64,000 bases of DNA from positions 1-64,000 of the forward strand of contig JBCCIP010000012.1 of NCBI GenBank assembly GCA_039111475.1, read 5' to 3'. Positions 32,519-41,399 of the stretch are shown piece after piece; position 1 is the stretch's first letter, and each line of letters starts with the position of its first letter. Made by a program: the position numbers and the translations under genes. The notes beneath the pieces are model-generated. The model was not told where the DNA came from, searched no databases, and saw nothing but the letters and a program-made list of their open reading frames with translations. Origin of the DNA: JAUIET01 sp039111475. GTDB taxonomy: Bacteria; Pseudomonadota; Gammaproteobacteria; Pseudomonadales; JAUIET01.

Positions 32519-35059
32519 ATGAATTCCCAGCTCCAGACACCTGTTGCGGATGAAACGCAACACACAGAAGAAATGCGGATAACCCAACCGCAGCAAATTT
32601 TGCTTGTGCATCCGGATGAGCGAAATCGATATCTGATCAAACGGGCACTTGCTGAGCGCGGCTTCACGAAAATTGTGGAATCTGCGGGCGATCATCACTG
32701 CATAAACTTGTTAAACGAATACGCTTTTGATGTGGTTGTTGTAAACGTTGACTTGGGCGACCTGGACGCATGGCGCTTAACTCGTCTGATTCGTTCCGGG
32801 GTTGTTTCCACTCAGATGAATACACCCGTGTTTATTGTTTCAGAAACGTTTAGTGAACAAATTGCGCTGGCTACAGCAAAAGAGTTTGAAGTTAATGCCT
32901 TCATTCCTCTCGATCAGGCTCACACCGTACCACGCGCGATCGAGAAAATGTTCAAAGAAGACCGGATTGAGCCACCACGCAGCTCAATTCTAATTGTCGA
33001 AGATTACGCCGATACGGCCAAGCTGGTAGAGCGCGTGCTAAAAAACAGATTCCATATAGAAACTGCAACCGACGGCGAAGCAGGACTCGCTGCCTGGATG
33101 GAACGACGTCACGAAATTGTGCTGCTTGATTTGATGCTGCCCAAGATCTCCGGTGAAGAAGTGCTCACAGAGATTCTTAAAGTTAAACCAAGCCAGTCGG
33201 TAGTAATGATGACCGCGTTCGGCAGCGCAGAAAAGGCTGGTTCTTTAATTGCGGCCGGAGCCGTCGACTTCATATCCAAACCGTTTCGCGCCGAACAATT
33301 GCGACACGTGTGCAACATCGCCGCGCATCGCGAAGATTACATCACAAGCAATCAACAGTTTGAAGAGCGTCAGCACGAGCTTGCCACTGAGAAAGAACGT
33401 GCGCTGGTAACGCTTAATTCCATCGGTGACGGCGTTATCACCACTGATTCCAGTGCACGTGTTGTGTATATGAACCCCGTGGCCGAGCATCTAACCGGTT
33501 GGCTTGAAAACGAAGCGCAAGGCAGAAAGATAAGTGAGGTGTTCAAAACGTACCATGAGTACTCTCGCGTGCCGGCAGTGAGCCCGCTAGAACGTTGCCT
33601 GGAGGAACAGCGCCCAATTCACACCAAGACCAATATTCTGATGCGCAGCAAGCAGGGTCTGGAGATGGTGATTGAAGTTTCTGCTGCTCCTATCAAGGGG
33701 TCTGGCAACACTATTAATGGTGCTGTAACCGTATTCAAAGACAGCACTGCCGCCAGAAACCTTGAAAAACAGCTCACTTATCACGCCAGTCATGATCCTT
33801 TAACGGGTTTGAAGAATCGCCAGGTATTTGATCAGGAAGTGAAGTTGGCGCTTGATGATTGCATTAGCGCCCAGGTAGAACACGCGTTGTGCAACATTGA
33901 CGTCAATGAATTCAAAATGATTAATGAGAGCCAAGGCAGCGAAGCCGGCGACAAACTACTGCAAGAAGTAGCCAAAGTGTTGATTCAGAAAGTGAGAGCA
34001 CCCAGCGACGCTATTGCCAGAATAAGCGGGCACGAGTTTGCGGTATTGCTACGATATTGCCCACTCGATGCCGCCAGCAGAATCAGCGAGAACATTGCTT
34101 CAGCGTTTGACGAGTATCAATTCGAATGGGAAAAAACCAAATTTCCCATTTCAGTGTCCATCGGCCTGAGTCAGATCGATCAGGACAGCACTGATCTGCA
34201 AGATATTTTTGCGTCCGCTCGCGCAGCTTGCTTGAACGCACAGGGCGGAGGCGGCAAGCGCGTGCATGTATACACCTCCGGGGACGACGAAGCGTTGCGG
34301 GCTCGAAGCGAGGTACAGCTGGCCTCTGAAATAGTTCAAGCTGAGCGCGAGAATCGATTTACGCTATTTTGCCAGCCTATTAAATCTTTGGCTGACCCGG
34401 ATGAAATCAGTTACGAAATTTTGATTCGAATGCACGGCGAGAACAATGAAATCGTCTCACCTGCCAACTTCCTTCCTGCCGCGGAACGATATAACCTGAT
34501 ACCACAAATCGACCGCTGGGTAGTGCATACGGCGTTCGAATGGTTGCAATCAAATAGAGACAAACTCGACAGAATCAGTCACTGCGCTGTTAATTTGTCA
34601 GGTATGTCGCTTAGCGATGAAGGATTTTACGCTTACATACGAAATGCATTCGAAGAATTTGATGTACCTGCAAGCAAGATTTGCTTCGAGATCACTGAAA
34701 CGGCGGCAGTGACCAATTTCGCCGTTGCGGGCAGCTTCATCGAAGCGATTCGAGGTTTGGGCTGCAAATTTGCATTAGACGACTTTGGCACAGGTATGTC
34801 GTCTTTCGCGTATCTTAAGAAGCTGCCGGTTGACTACCTAAAGATAGACGGCATGTTTGTTAAAGATATCCTCACTGATCCGATTGATCTGGCCATGGTG
34901 CGCTCGATCAACGACATAGGTCACGTCTCGGGGCTGAAGACGATAGCTGAATTTGTTGAAAATCAGGAAATTGAAGACAAGCTTCGAGAGATTGGCGTTG
35001 ACTATGTGCAAGGCTATGGGATCAGCAAGCCAATGCCTATTGATGATATGAAATTCTAA
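32519..35059 (+). CDS. REC-REC-PAS-GGDEF-EAL signalling protein
   Basis: An 846-residue cytoplasmic protein for cyclic-di-GMP turnover. REC1 (about 22-140) is degenerate: the phosphoacceptor Asp is Asn (VVVVNVDL) and the usual Lys-Pro is absent. REC2 (about 158-275) is canonical, with VLLDLMLP and SKPF. PAS (about 295-410) is followed by a diguanylate-cyclase fold whose signature reads SGHEF instead of GGDEF, so synthesis is doubtful. The EAL domain (about 600-846) keeps EIL, AVNLSG, FEITET, DDFGTG, YLKIDG and AEFVE, so phosphodiesterase activity is likely. No partner kinase is adjacent. Its stop overlaps the stop of the convergent gene. Confidence 0.88.
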   Translation: MNSQLQTPVADETQHTEEMRITQPQQILLVHPDERNRYLIKRALAERGFTKIVESAGDHHCINLLNEYAFDVVVVNVDLGDLDAWRLTRLIRSGVVSTQMNTPVFIVSETFSEQIALATAKEFEVNAFIPLDQAHTVPRAIEKMFKEDRIEPPRSSILIVEDYADTAKLVERVLKNRFHIETATDGEAGLAAWMERRHEIVLLDLMLPKISGEEVLTEILKVKPSQSVVMMTAFGSAEKAGSLIAAGAVDFISKPFRAEQLRHVCNIAAHREDYITSNQQFEERQHELATEKERALVTLNSIGDGVITTDSSARVVYMNPVAEHLTGWLENEAQGRKISEVFKTYHEYSRVPAVSPLERCLEEQRPIHTKTNILMRSKQGLEMVIEVSAAPIKGSGNTINGAVTVFKDSTAARNLEKQLTYHASHDPLTGLKNRQVFDQEVKLALDDCISAQVEHALCNIDVNEFKMINESQGSEAGDKLLQEVAKVLIQKVRAPSDAIARISGHEFAVLLRYCPLDAASRISENIASAFDEYQFEWEKTKFPISVSIGLSQIDQDSTDLQDIFASARAACLNAQGGGGKRVHVYTSGDDEALRARSEVQLASEIVQAERENRFTLFCQPIKSLADPDEISYEILIRMHGENNEIVSPANFLPAAERYNLIPQIDRWVVHTAFEWLQSNRDKLDRISHCAVNLSGMSLSDEGFYAYIRNAFEEFDVPASKICFEITETAAVTNFAVAGSFIEAIRGLGCKFALDDFGTGMSSFAYLKKLPVDYLKIDGMFVKDILTDPIDLAMVRSINDIGHVSGLKTIAEFVENQEIEDKLREIGVDYVQGYGISKPMPIDDMKF

Positions 35060-35883
35060 CTAAGCGGAACAGGGCGTTTATTGGGGCCGATATACTCTAC
35101 ATCATCACAGCGTTGTGGCAGGTACGACCCATAAGCATTGGCGCTGTATTCCAGATAACAGGCTTCAACTCCAGCGAGCACAGACACTGCCGCAAGATCA
35201 TATAATTCGCGGGGAGAATATCCTTGATCAGACATAAAAGCGGCGACGTAGCCATTAATATTAATCGTTTCCGAGTATTTCTGCTGCAGATATTCGTGAA
35301 CCTCTATTCCTAAGGCTTCATGCTCACCAACTGAAAAACCCAATGCCCTCGCCTTTGTCTGAAGCACTTCTACGCGCTCATCCCCAGTTGCAATAGGCCG
35401 CGCGTAACCAACAAATTTAACTTTCCCGCGACTTCTCTTAATACCCTCTTCCAAAAGCCCTGAGAGAGAACGACCAGTTTTGTAGTCCATAAGAAGCTGT
35501 TGTATGAATTCCGTTCCATATTTTAACGGACGACTTCCATACATTTCAGAATCGGCGGCTAGAACACCCGCAGTTGTGGCAGCAACTACGCTAGCCTTGG
35601 TTTCGCCAGCCAACGCCCCGACTGCATTGCACCAAATTCTCGGGTCCGGCCAGCTCAGGCAACTGAACACAACTTCCATCCACTGTGCTAATTCTTTAGA
35701 TGGCAGTCGACCAGTAATATTCAGCGACAAAATCTGCATATAGGTTGCCGAGCCAGCCAAATCGTTCAACAAATCATAACCGTGCGAATAGACTGCTTCC
35801 CCAACTTTCCATCCTCCCACATCACTGTATATTCGATGGCGCCTTTTATTCCAATATTGCGTATCAATCATCTTTCGCAACAC
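35056..35883 (-). CDS. Citrate-synthase-fold protein A, catalytic residues missing
   Basis: A 275-residue protein with the layout of short citrate-synthase/citryl-CoA-lyase proteins: GYDLLNDLAGSATYMQILSL near the N-terminus, an LAADSEMYG segment, FVGYARPIATGDER, LGIEVHEYL and NINGYVAAF before a long terminal helix. In active enzymes the three sites read HGG, GHR and NVD. Here no His occurs in the first, Ala stands in the second (YAR) and Asn in the third (NIN). The length is that of a whole lyase domain, so this is not a fragment. It overlaps gene B by 20 bases (8 if the second Met is used). The acyl substrate, if any, is unknown. Confidence 0.65.
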   Translation of the reverse strand: MLRKMIDTQYWNKRRHRIYSDVGGWKVGEAVYSHGYDLLNDLAGSATYMQILSLNITGRLPSKELAQWMEVVFSCLSWPDPRIWCNAVGALAGETKASVVAATTAGVLAADSEMYGSRPLKYGTEFIQQLLMDYKTGRSLSGLLEEGIKRSRGKVKFVGYARPIATGDERVEVLQTKARALGFSVGEHEALGIEVHEYLQQKYSETININGYVAAFMSDQGYSPRELYDLAAVSVLAGVEACYLEYSANAYGSYLPQRCDDVEYIGPNKRPVPLS

Positions 35884-36709
35884 CTTTTATGAAATAGTCT
35901 TCATCGGATACAAATGGCGCAGCGGTTGTAGGCTTGCCTAAATACTCCAGTCCGTGAGCCAAAAGACCAGGCGCGCAAATCAATTGAAACAGTGCGCCGC
36001 CTTGTTTTGCAGCAAAGCCCAGCTCTGCGAAACATACCGCGGCAACGCCGGGCATTAAAATACCGGCGTTATCTGTTGCCAATTCGTCTGAGAACTTTGC
36101 CGACCATGCGGCTAAATTTCGAGTAGGGAACTTATCAACAATCCGCTGCAAGCAATTTCTAGCAAAGGTATCAGCTGATCCATAAATCTGGCCGTAACCT
36201 GGCAGTTGCTGGGACCATAAATGGTCCCCGTGAGCATTATTGCAATTTTGTATAGAATTCGCGATAACGCTGGGCTCTCGTTTGTAATTTCTAATAACGA
36301 ACTTCATCGCGGCCGGGACTATACCCGCAGCATTTTCTTGCCCTCCCATAACGCTAAGCGCAATCGGAAGCAGATGCGTAATATCTGTTTTGCCTACGGT
36401 CGCGTGGATAGCGGCCTTTGCGGCTGGGTGTCGAGGACCCGGATTCATCAGGATTTTGCTGATGTAATCAAAAAAAGCACTGTCAGCGGAGTTTGGTAGA
36501 TCGCCTCGAATAAGTAGGAACAAAATGTTCGATAACGATGAAGACTCAACAAGTTCAAAGAAATCGTAGCCGCTTAAAAATGCGTTTTTGGCGATATATG
36601 GATTATTAGGGTCTGGCTCTTCCAGCCAGATTTTGCTGGTATATTTTTTAGCGTAAGTCTCGTCACGAGATTTAGCCTGAGTATTTTCCAGGCGCTTATT
36701 GTCAGTCAC
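35864..36709 (-). CDS. Citrate-synthase-fold protein B, catalytic residues missing
   Basis: A 281-residue paralogue of protein A with the same order of segments: GYDFFELVESSSLSNILFLL, SVMGGQENAAG, PGYGQIYGSAD, ILMPGVAAVCFAELGF and a terminal helix with APGLLAHGLEYLGKP. Aligned with citrate synthase, the three catalytic positions read Met (MGG for HGG), Gln (GYGQ for GFGH) and Pro (LMPG for NVDG). It has a GTG start two bases after the TonB-receptor stop, so it belongs to that transcript. A and B may form a heteromer; one may stabilise or regulate the other. Confidence 0.65.
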   Translation of the reverse strand: MTDNKRLENTQAKSRDETYAKKYTSKIWLEEPDPNNPYIAKNAFLSGYDFFELVESSSLSNILFLLIRGDLPNSADSAFFDYISKILMNPGPRHPAAKAAIHATVGKTDITHLLPIALSVMGGQENAAGIVPAAMKFVIRNYKREPSVIANSIQNCNNAHGDHLWSQQLPGYGQIYGSADTFARNCLQRIVDKFPTRNLAAWSAKFSDELATDNAGILMPGVAAVCFAELGFAAKQGGALFQLICAPGLLAHGLEYLGKPTTAAPFVSDEDYFIKGVAKDD

Positions 36710-36711
36710 GA

Positions 36712-38922
36712 CTAATGAACAAAGTTGTATTGCAATTCCAGGAACACGGCACGTCCCTCCATAGCAAAATCCTCAACAATAGTACCATCACTTGGCTCGC
36801 GAACATCATTGTTGGCAATGTTACGCGCTATCAGCGAAGCATCCAAGCCATTGATGAAGGAGTGCTTGAATCTTAGATCAAGTGTTTGATAATCATCAAT
36901 ATCATTTCTGAGATCAGCGGTGATCCTTTCGCGTCCAGCTACCCAATTAAATTGCCCGCTTGCACGTGTTCTTTCACTAATTTCCCACACAGCGTTGAAG
37001 AAAAACTGTTGTTGCGGCGCATCCGCAATATCCTCACCACTATTGTCATTCTCAGAAGTTTGATAGGAGTAGTTTGCCTCGATTGATAAAGCTTCGGAAA
37101 TAGCGGCAGAGAATTCCAGCTCAAATCCCTGGCCACTTTGATCTACCGCGTTCTGAGCACGAAATGCACCTGGCTGACTCTCAATTTCCACCGGTACAAT
37201 TAAGTCAGATAGTTCGTACGCATACAAATTTAGTTTAGCGCTGTAATTTTCGTTAAACCTGTAGTCAAAAGCCAATTCCAGGGTATCGATGGTTTCCGGC
37301 TCCAATTGGTCATTGCCAATCAACGTGGGATTGTTTTGCGAGAACAGTTCAAAAGCGGAAGGTGCACGAAATGCCCGCCCATACAGCACCTTGGATGTCA
37401 GGCTAAAAGTGGTCGCCCATACCAATGCAAATCTTGGGTTTATCGTACTACCAAAATCGGAGTAGTCGTCGAAGCGAAGACCAGCCGTTAGGGCCCAATC
37501 ATCGGCAAATGACCATTCGTCCTGCGCAGAGAAAAACAGAATATCTCGCTTAAGATCGCCAGTAAATACAGCCGGTGTATCACTCACGTCTGTCAACGTG
37601 CCATCGACAACACCTTCCGTACCATCGATTACACCCGGTCCAAAGTTCTTTGTTTCTTCTGCATCGCCTTCCTGGCTCTCAAAACCGGCCGAAATTCTCA
37701 GATCATGATTTTCCATGCCCGAATAGAAACCTACTACTTCTAAGTTGATCCTCTCTTCTGTCCCTCCTGGATTGCCTAAAACTCCGTCGGGAAAAGAAAC
37801 TACTCCTCTAATGGGAGCAACAAACACGTTTCCATCGACACCAATTAGAGCAACGGTTCCAGGTGGGAAAATCGAAAATCTGGTTTTCTCTACGGCTCTG
37901 TTATATACAAAGCTCAATTGGTAATTCCAGTTCTCGCTTATATCCGTGTGATGATTTATTTGCACTTGGAGAATATCCGCATCTACTCGGCCTGTAGGAT
38001 CCAGAGCTTGCGCAACACCAGGTCCCACTCCAGCGTCATTTTGCTCCCAGTAATATGCCGAAAAATCCCAGTTTTCATTCCGCATGCCAATTCTTGCGTT
38101 AACAACTGAGTACCGTGTATCAATTGCATTAGGTGCATTCGACGCATTGGATCCAAAAACACTATCGAGGGTGGTCTGTAGGTCTGCGACCACCGGCCGG
38201 GATCTATCCCCATCTGATCTACTGTGCTCCAAACTGGCCGCAATCTGCCAATCATTGGCTGTGGTGGCTCCATACTGTAGCCATGCATCTTGTGTATCGA
38301 AGGAACCGGCCCTTACCCCGATAGTTAGGCCATCTAACTCTTTGGCTCCCTTAGTAATCACATTGATGACACCGGAGAATGCGTCAGCACCAAAAACCGC
38401 CGAACCAGGCCCTCTAATAACTTCAATGCGTTTGATGTTTTGTACTGGAAGTTCTAATCGACTTATTCGACCACCATTAAATATCTGCCTAAGTGGCGAG
38501 CCATCGATCAGCAGCAGTACTTGCGAGTTGTTTGTAGTGTGAATACCACGAATCGAATAAATCGCATTGAGCTTATTATCATTTGAGCGCGAAACGTGAA
38601 GCCCCGGCACGGACTCGAGTACCTGATCAAGAGTGCGAGCACCCAAAATCTCGATATCATCTTCGGTAATTACTGTGGCAACGGAGGGTGCTAACCGTAT
38701 CGGCTTGTTCGTACCCGTAGATATGCTGACGGTCTCATCATCCTCATAGAAATCAAGCAAATCTATGTCTTCGGCAATGGCGACTTTGCCCAATGACAAA
38801 ATCAAGATACCAGCACCTAGTTTTGTGAGTGCACTAAAATGCAATTTCGAGCTACGGAATCGAAGAATCATATTATTTTTGTCGCCGGATACGTTTACCC
38901 AACGCTTTTTTTTGCGCTTCAT
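36712..38922 (-). CDS. TonB-dependent outer-membrane receptor
   Basis: A 736-residue receptor. A signal peptide ends at KVAIA (about residue 50 from this start). A TonB-box-like DETVSIST follows, then a plug domain (about 75-190) with QVLESVPGLHVSR, YSIRGI, VLLLIDGSP and RIEVIRGPGSAVFGADAFSGVINVIT. A 22-stranded barrel ends in ELQYNF, with a terminal aromatic near the end. The plug resembles BtuB/CirA-like receptors, but the ligand cannot be inferred. ATG at 38871 would give a more usual signal peptide; the longer start adds a lysine-rich KRKKKR tail. No Fur box was seen upstream. Confidence 0.85.
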   Translation of the reverse strand: MKRKKKRWVNVSGDKNNMILRFRSSKLHFSALTKLGAGILILSLGKVAIAEDIDLLDFYEDDETVSISTGTNKPIRLAPSVATVITEDDIEILGARTLDQVLESVPGLHVSRSNDNKLNAIYSIRGIHTTNNSQVLLLIDGSPLRQIFNGGRISRLELPVQNIKRIEVIRGPGSAVFGADAFSGVINVITKGAKELDGLTIGVRAGSFDTQDAWLQYGATTANDWQIAASLEHSRSDGDRSRPVVADLQTTLDSVFGSNASNAPNAIDTRYSVVNARIGMRNENWDFSAYYWEQNDAGVGPGVAQALDPTGRVDADILQVQINHHTDISENWNYQLSFVYNRAVEKTRFSIFPPGTVALIGVDGNVFVAPIRGVVSFPDGVLGNPGGTEERINLEVVGFYSGMENHDLRISAGFESQEGDAEETKNFGPGVIDGTEGVVDGTLTDVSDTPAVFTGDLKRDILFFSAQDEWSFADDWALTAGLRFDDYSDFGSTINPRFALVWATTFSLTSKVLYGRAFRAPSAFELFSQNNPTLIGNDQLEPETIDTLELAFDYRFNENYSAKLNLYAYELSDLIVPVEIESQPGAFRAQNAVDQSGQGFELEFSAAISEALSIEANYSYQTSENDNSGEDIADAPQQQFFFNAVWEISERTRASGQFNWVAGRERITADLRNDIDDYQTLDLRFKHSFINGLDASLIARNIANNDVREPSDGTIVEDFAMEGRAVFLELQYNFVH

Positions 38923-39034
38923 CGACTAAATATAGACTACTTTCGCCATGACAGCAGGGAACCTGCCGGTCGGCGCTAAATACAGAGATTGAGTATGGGG
39001 TTGCTTAAATTACCGCCAAGTAACGGCTAGAAAG
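38923..39034. promoter_or_regulatory. Gap with small palindrome before the TonB-receptor gene
   Basis: A 112-bp gap between the TPP-enzyme stop and the receptor start. GCAGG/CCTGC (38954-38966, three-base loop) is a perfect small palindrome that could be an operator or a weak terminator. A TATATT-like -10 lies close to the receptor start on the minus strand; its -35 is unclear. Confidence 0.3.
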
Positions 39035-40915
39035 CTACATTTCTTGCAATATTTTGACCCGCTCACCCATTGGCGGAATTTCGTTCGGGTCGATTCGAAC
39101 ATCGAGCAGAGTTGGCTTATTGCTTACAAACACTGCGTCAAAGTCAATCGCTTGAAGGTCTGCTGGAGAATTGATCACTATCCCATTCGCGCCCATGGCC
39201 TGAGCCAATTTGGAAAAGTCGGTGCTAGGAAGTTGCCAACCAACTCGCTCAGCCGTGCCGAGTCGCTGACCATGCTTAATCATACCGTAGGCAGAATCAT
39301 TCAATACCAGGAAAACAAGTGGAAGTTTGCGCTCCAGTGCCACGGTTAATTCCTGACCAGACATCAACACACTGCCATCGCCCGTAATGCAGACAGTTGG
39401 CTCACTGCTGGCCAACGCACTGCCAATGGCGGCACCAATAGCCCAGCCCATGGAACCAAAGTTCATAGCTATGCGAAGATTGCCCGGCAAACTTAGATGC
39501 AGATAATGCAAGCCCCACGCCCAGGAATTGCCAGTATCAAGAAAAAAACGTGTATTACTCGGTAGGTAGCCACTCAGAAAGTGCATCAAGCGCTGTGGCT
39601 TAATAGGTGTGGAGTCATCAAAAGCTGCCTGGCCATTTAAGTATTCCAGTTGTTCGGGCAGCTTATTTGGGTCAACCTCATCTTCGTTGTCCGCGCTTAC
39701 GGGTAGCCGCGAATGGTCGAATGCTTCTGTATTCGATGCGTGAATTTGCTCTAGCGCACCTACAATCTCTTTGAATATCGCGCGCTTATTGCCGAATACA
39801 TGTAATCGCGCCATAGGCGACTGTACAAAATTGTCTGCGCAGGATTCAACGTGTATTAACTTGTTGTTTAGTAACACGCGGTCCCAACCGGCGGTGGATG
39901 TTTCTCCCAATCCTGTACCAACAGCAATAATTTTACCTACATTTGGATTTTCCAGAGCTTTGCGCGAGCTGGGGTGACCAGAGAAACCAAAAATGCCCTT
40001 GTAACGTTTATTGCGGGTATTCACCCAACGGGCACCACCGGGCGTACTGATTATGTCGGCATCACATAACTCCGCAAAACGCTCTATTTCGACAATAGCG
40101 TCGCCACAAGCGTGACCCAACATCAATACTAGTTTTTCACGGCGCGCCACGCTGGCCAGAATATCCGCTTTAAACTGGGACAAAGCTTGGGAGTCAACCG
40201 TCCAGGGTTCCCTCAATTGCGTAGCAATATTCATGAATGTTGGCTCAAACGCGAGCGAGGTTTTTAGAATATCCGTAGGAATACTTAGATGTACCGGACC
40301 CCGAGGATGCTGGAATGCTTTTGCAATTGCAGTGATCAATTTACCTTCCAACTGATCGGGGTGGGTGACCATGGAGTTATAGCGGGTACAGTGATCAAAC
40401 ATGCCAACCACGTTTACCGCATCAGGTGTTGATTCCTGAAAAGCCGAGCGCCCGAAACTGGGCAACGCGCTTTGTGGCGTAATCACAAGAATGGGAGTGA
40501 ACTCTGCATAAGCAGACGCTATTCCTGTGATTAGATTTGTAGTACCTGGCCCAGTGGTTGCACAGCATACGCCCATTTTGCCAGATTCTCGGTAATATCC
40601 GTCTGCCATAAACGCTGCACCAGTTTCATGGCGAGCAAATACCGCTTGTGGTCCGTATAACAAGGTGTCTCGTTTACGCGACTGAGCTCGGTCACCAACG
40701 CTGTTATCAAGCATCCCACCTTTGCGGCGACGCCGGGCGATTGCATTATAGAAAGGCTCAATGGCACCACCCTGAATACCAAACACATATTCCACGCCCA
40801 CTTGCGCAAGATAATCAACAATTAAGTCCGAATAGGTATATAGCTCTTCGGCCTCATTGTTGTGGCGGGATGCCTTTACCAGGGCGTTTCGCGCTGTCTT
40901 TACGTTTCCGGTCAT
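39035..40915 (-). CDS. TPP-dependent enzyme, acetolactate-synthase-like
   Basis: A 626-residue enzyme of the POX/ALS superfamily. The pyrimidine domain has GGAIEPFYNAI and catalytic Glu97 (ARHETGAAFMADGY), then GPGTTNLITGIA. A central domain lies about 240-420. The pyrophosphate domain has GDGSVLMSGQEL and NDSAYGM. Compared with IlvI/IlvB, about 20 extra residues, very basic (RRRRK, RKRD), lie between GG50 and Glu97. There is no regulatory subunit gene beside it, so branched-chain synthesis is unlikely. Related enzymes decarboxylate 2-oxoacids and form C-C bonds. It precedes the TonB receptor by 112 bp on the same strand. Confidence 0.8.
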   Translation of the reverse strand: MTGNVKTARNALVKASRHNNEAEELYTYSDLIVDYLAQVGVEYVFGIQGGAIEPFYNAIARRRRKGGMLDNSVGDRAQSRKRDTLLYGPQAVFARHETGAAFMADGYYRESGKMGVCCATTGPGTTNLITGIASAYAEFTPILVITPQSALPSFGRSAFQESTPDAVNVVGMFDHCTRYNSMVTHPDQLEGKLITAIAKAFQHPRGPVHLSIPTDILKTSLAFEPTFMNIATQLREPWTVDSQALSQFKADILASVARREKLVLMLGHACGDAIVEIERFAELCDADIISTPGGARWVNTRNKRYKGIFGFSGHPSSRKALENPNVGKIIAVGTGLGETSTAGWDRVLLNNKLIHVESCADNFVQSPMARLHVFGNKRAIFKEIVGALEQIHASNTEAFDHSRLPVSADNEDEVDPNKLPEQLEYLNGQAAFDDSTPIKPQRLMHFLSGYLPSNTRFFLDTGNSWAWGLHYLHLSLPGNLRIAMNFGSMGWAIGAAIGSALASSEPTVCITGDGSVLMSGQELTVALERKLPLVFLVLNDSAYGMIKHGQRLGTAERVGWQLPSTDFSKLAQAMGANGIVINSPADLQAIDFDAVFVSNKPTLLDVRIDPNEIPPMGERVKILQEM

Positions 40916-41399
40916 TTAGGCGACTTCTCTTTAGTAAAGCGGAGTGATCTGATCGTTTGGCAGGCAGTTTTAAAGCAGCTAAAAATCAAAATTCGCGGTG
41001 ATGTTATCGTCGTTTTGTTCAAAAATCCAACACATTATAGGTTTCGCTGACCAGTGGGACAAATACAACTATCGATTCCACTAAGTCAGACGCAGCGGCT
41101 GAGTAACGAATAAGCAATCCAGGCAGATGGTAAGTTAAAGCTTGAGAAAAGTCATCTAAGTTTTTGATTAATATACGTATGCTGATCATACTGCGATCAA
41201 AACTACCGTTTATCACCTGACTGCTGACGCTGCGGTTAAGCGGCGAATAAATCGTGCTCGTCAAAATATTGTCTAAGCTTAAAGGATAAATAAAGTAGCG
41301 CTTCGACTTTCTGCTGAATAGTCGTTGCTCAGCATTAATGGATCGCATTTGAGCCGAATTTTAAGGCCTGGGAAAAAGCGTGCACCTCACATCGGTGGG
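40916..41399. other. Long intergenic region; weak leftward frame only
   Basis: About 480 bp between the leftward TPP-enzyme gene and the rightward binding-protein gene, counted to the internal ATG at 41400. An open frame of 109 codons on the minus strand (41019-41348) has no family resemblance I know, no supported ribosome binding site and an unusual composition, so I do not call it a gene. AT-rich patches near 41160-41185 and 41280-41295 may hold divergent promoters. Confidence 0.35.

Noticed and set aside
35056..36709. One citrate synthase gene broken by a frameshift
   Set aside because: Each protein is about 280 residues and contains the full order of segments, including its own C-terminal helix, so they are paralogues and not halves.
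36712..40915. Siderophore locus under Fur control
   Set aside because: No Fur box, synthetase or ferric reductase gene was seen; a TonB receptor alone does not show iron uptake.
39035..40915. Acetolactate synthase IlvB/IlvI for branched-chain amino acids
   Set aside because: No ilvN/ilvH or ilvC neighbour, an extra insertion near the active site, and an unrelated gene context.
41019..41348. Possible 109-residue leftward gene before the TPP enzyme
   Set aside because: No family resemblance, no ribosome binding site and no conservation evidence; kept only as a note on the intergenic region.
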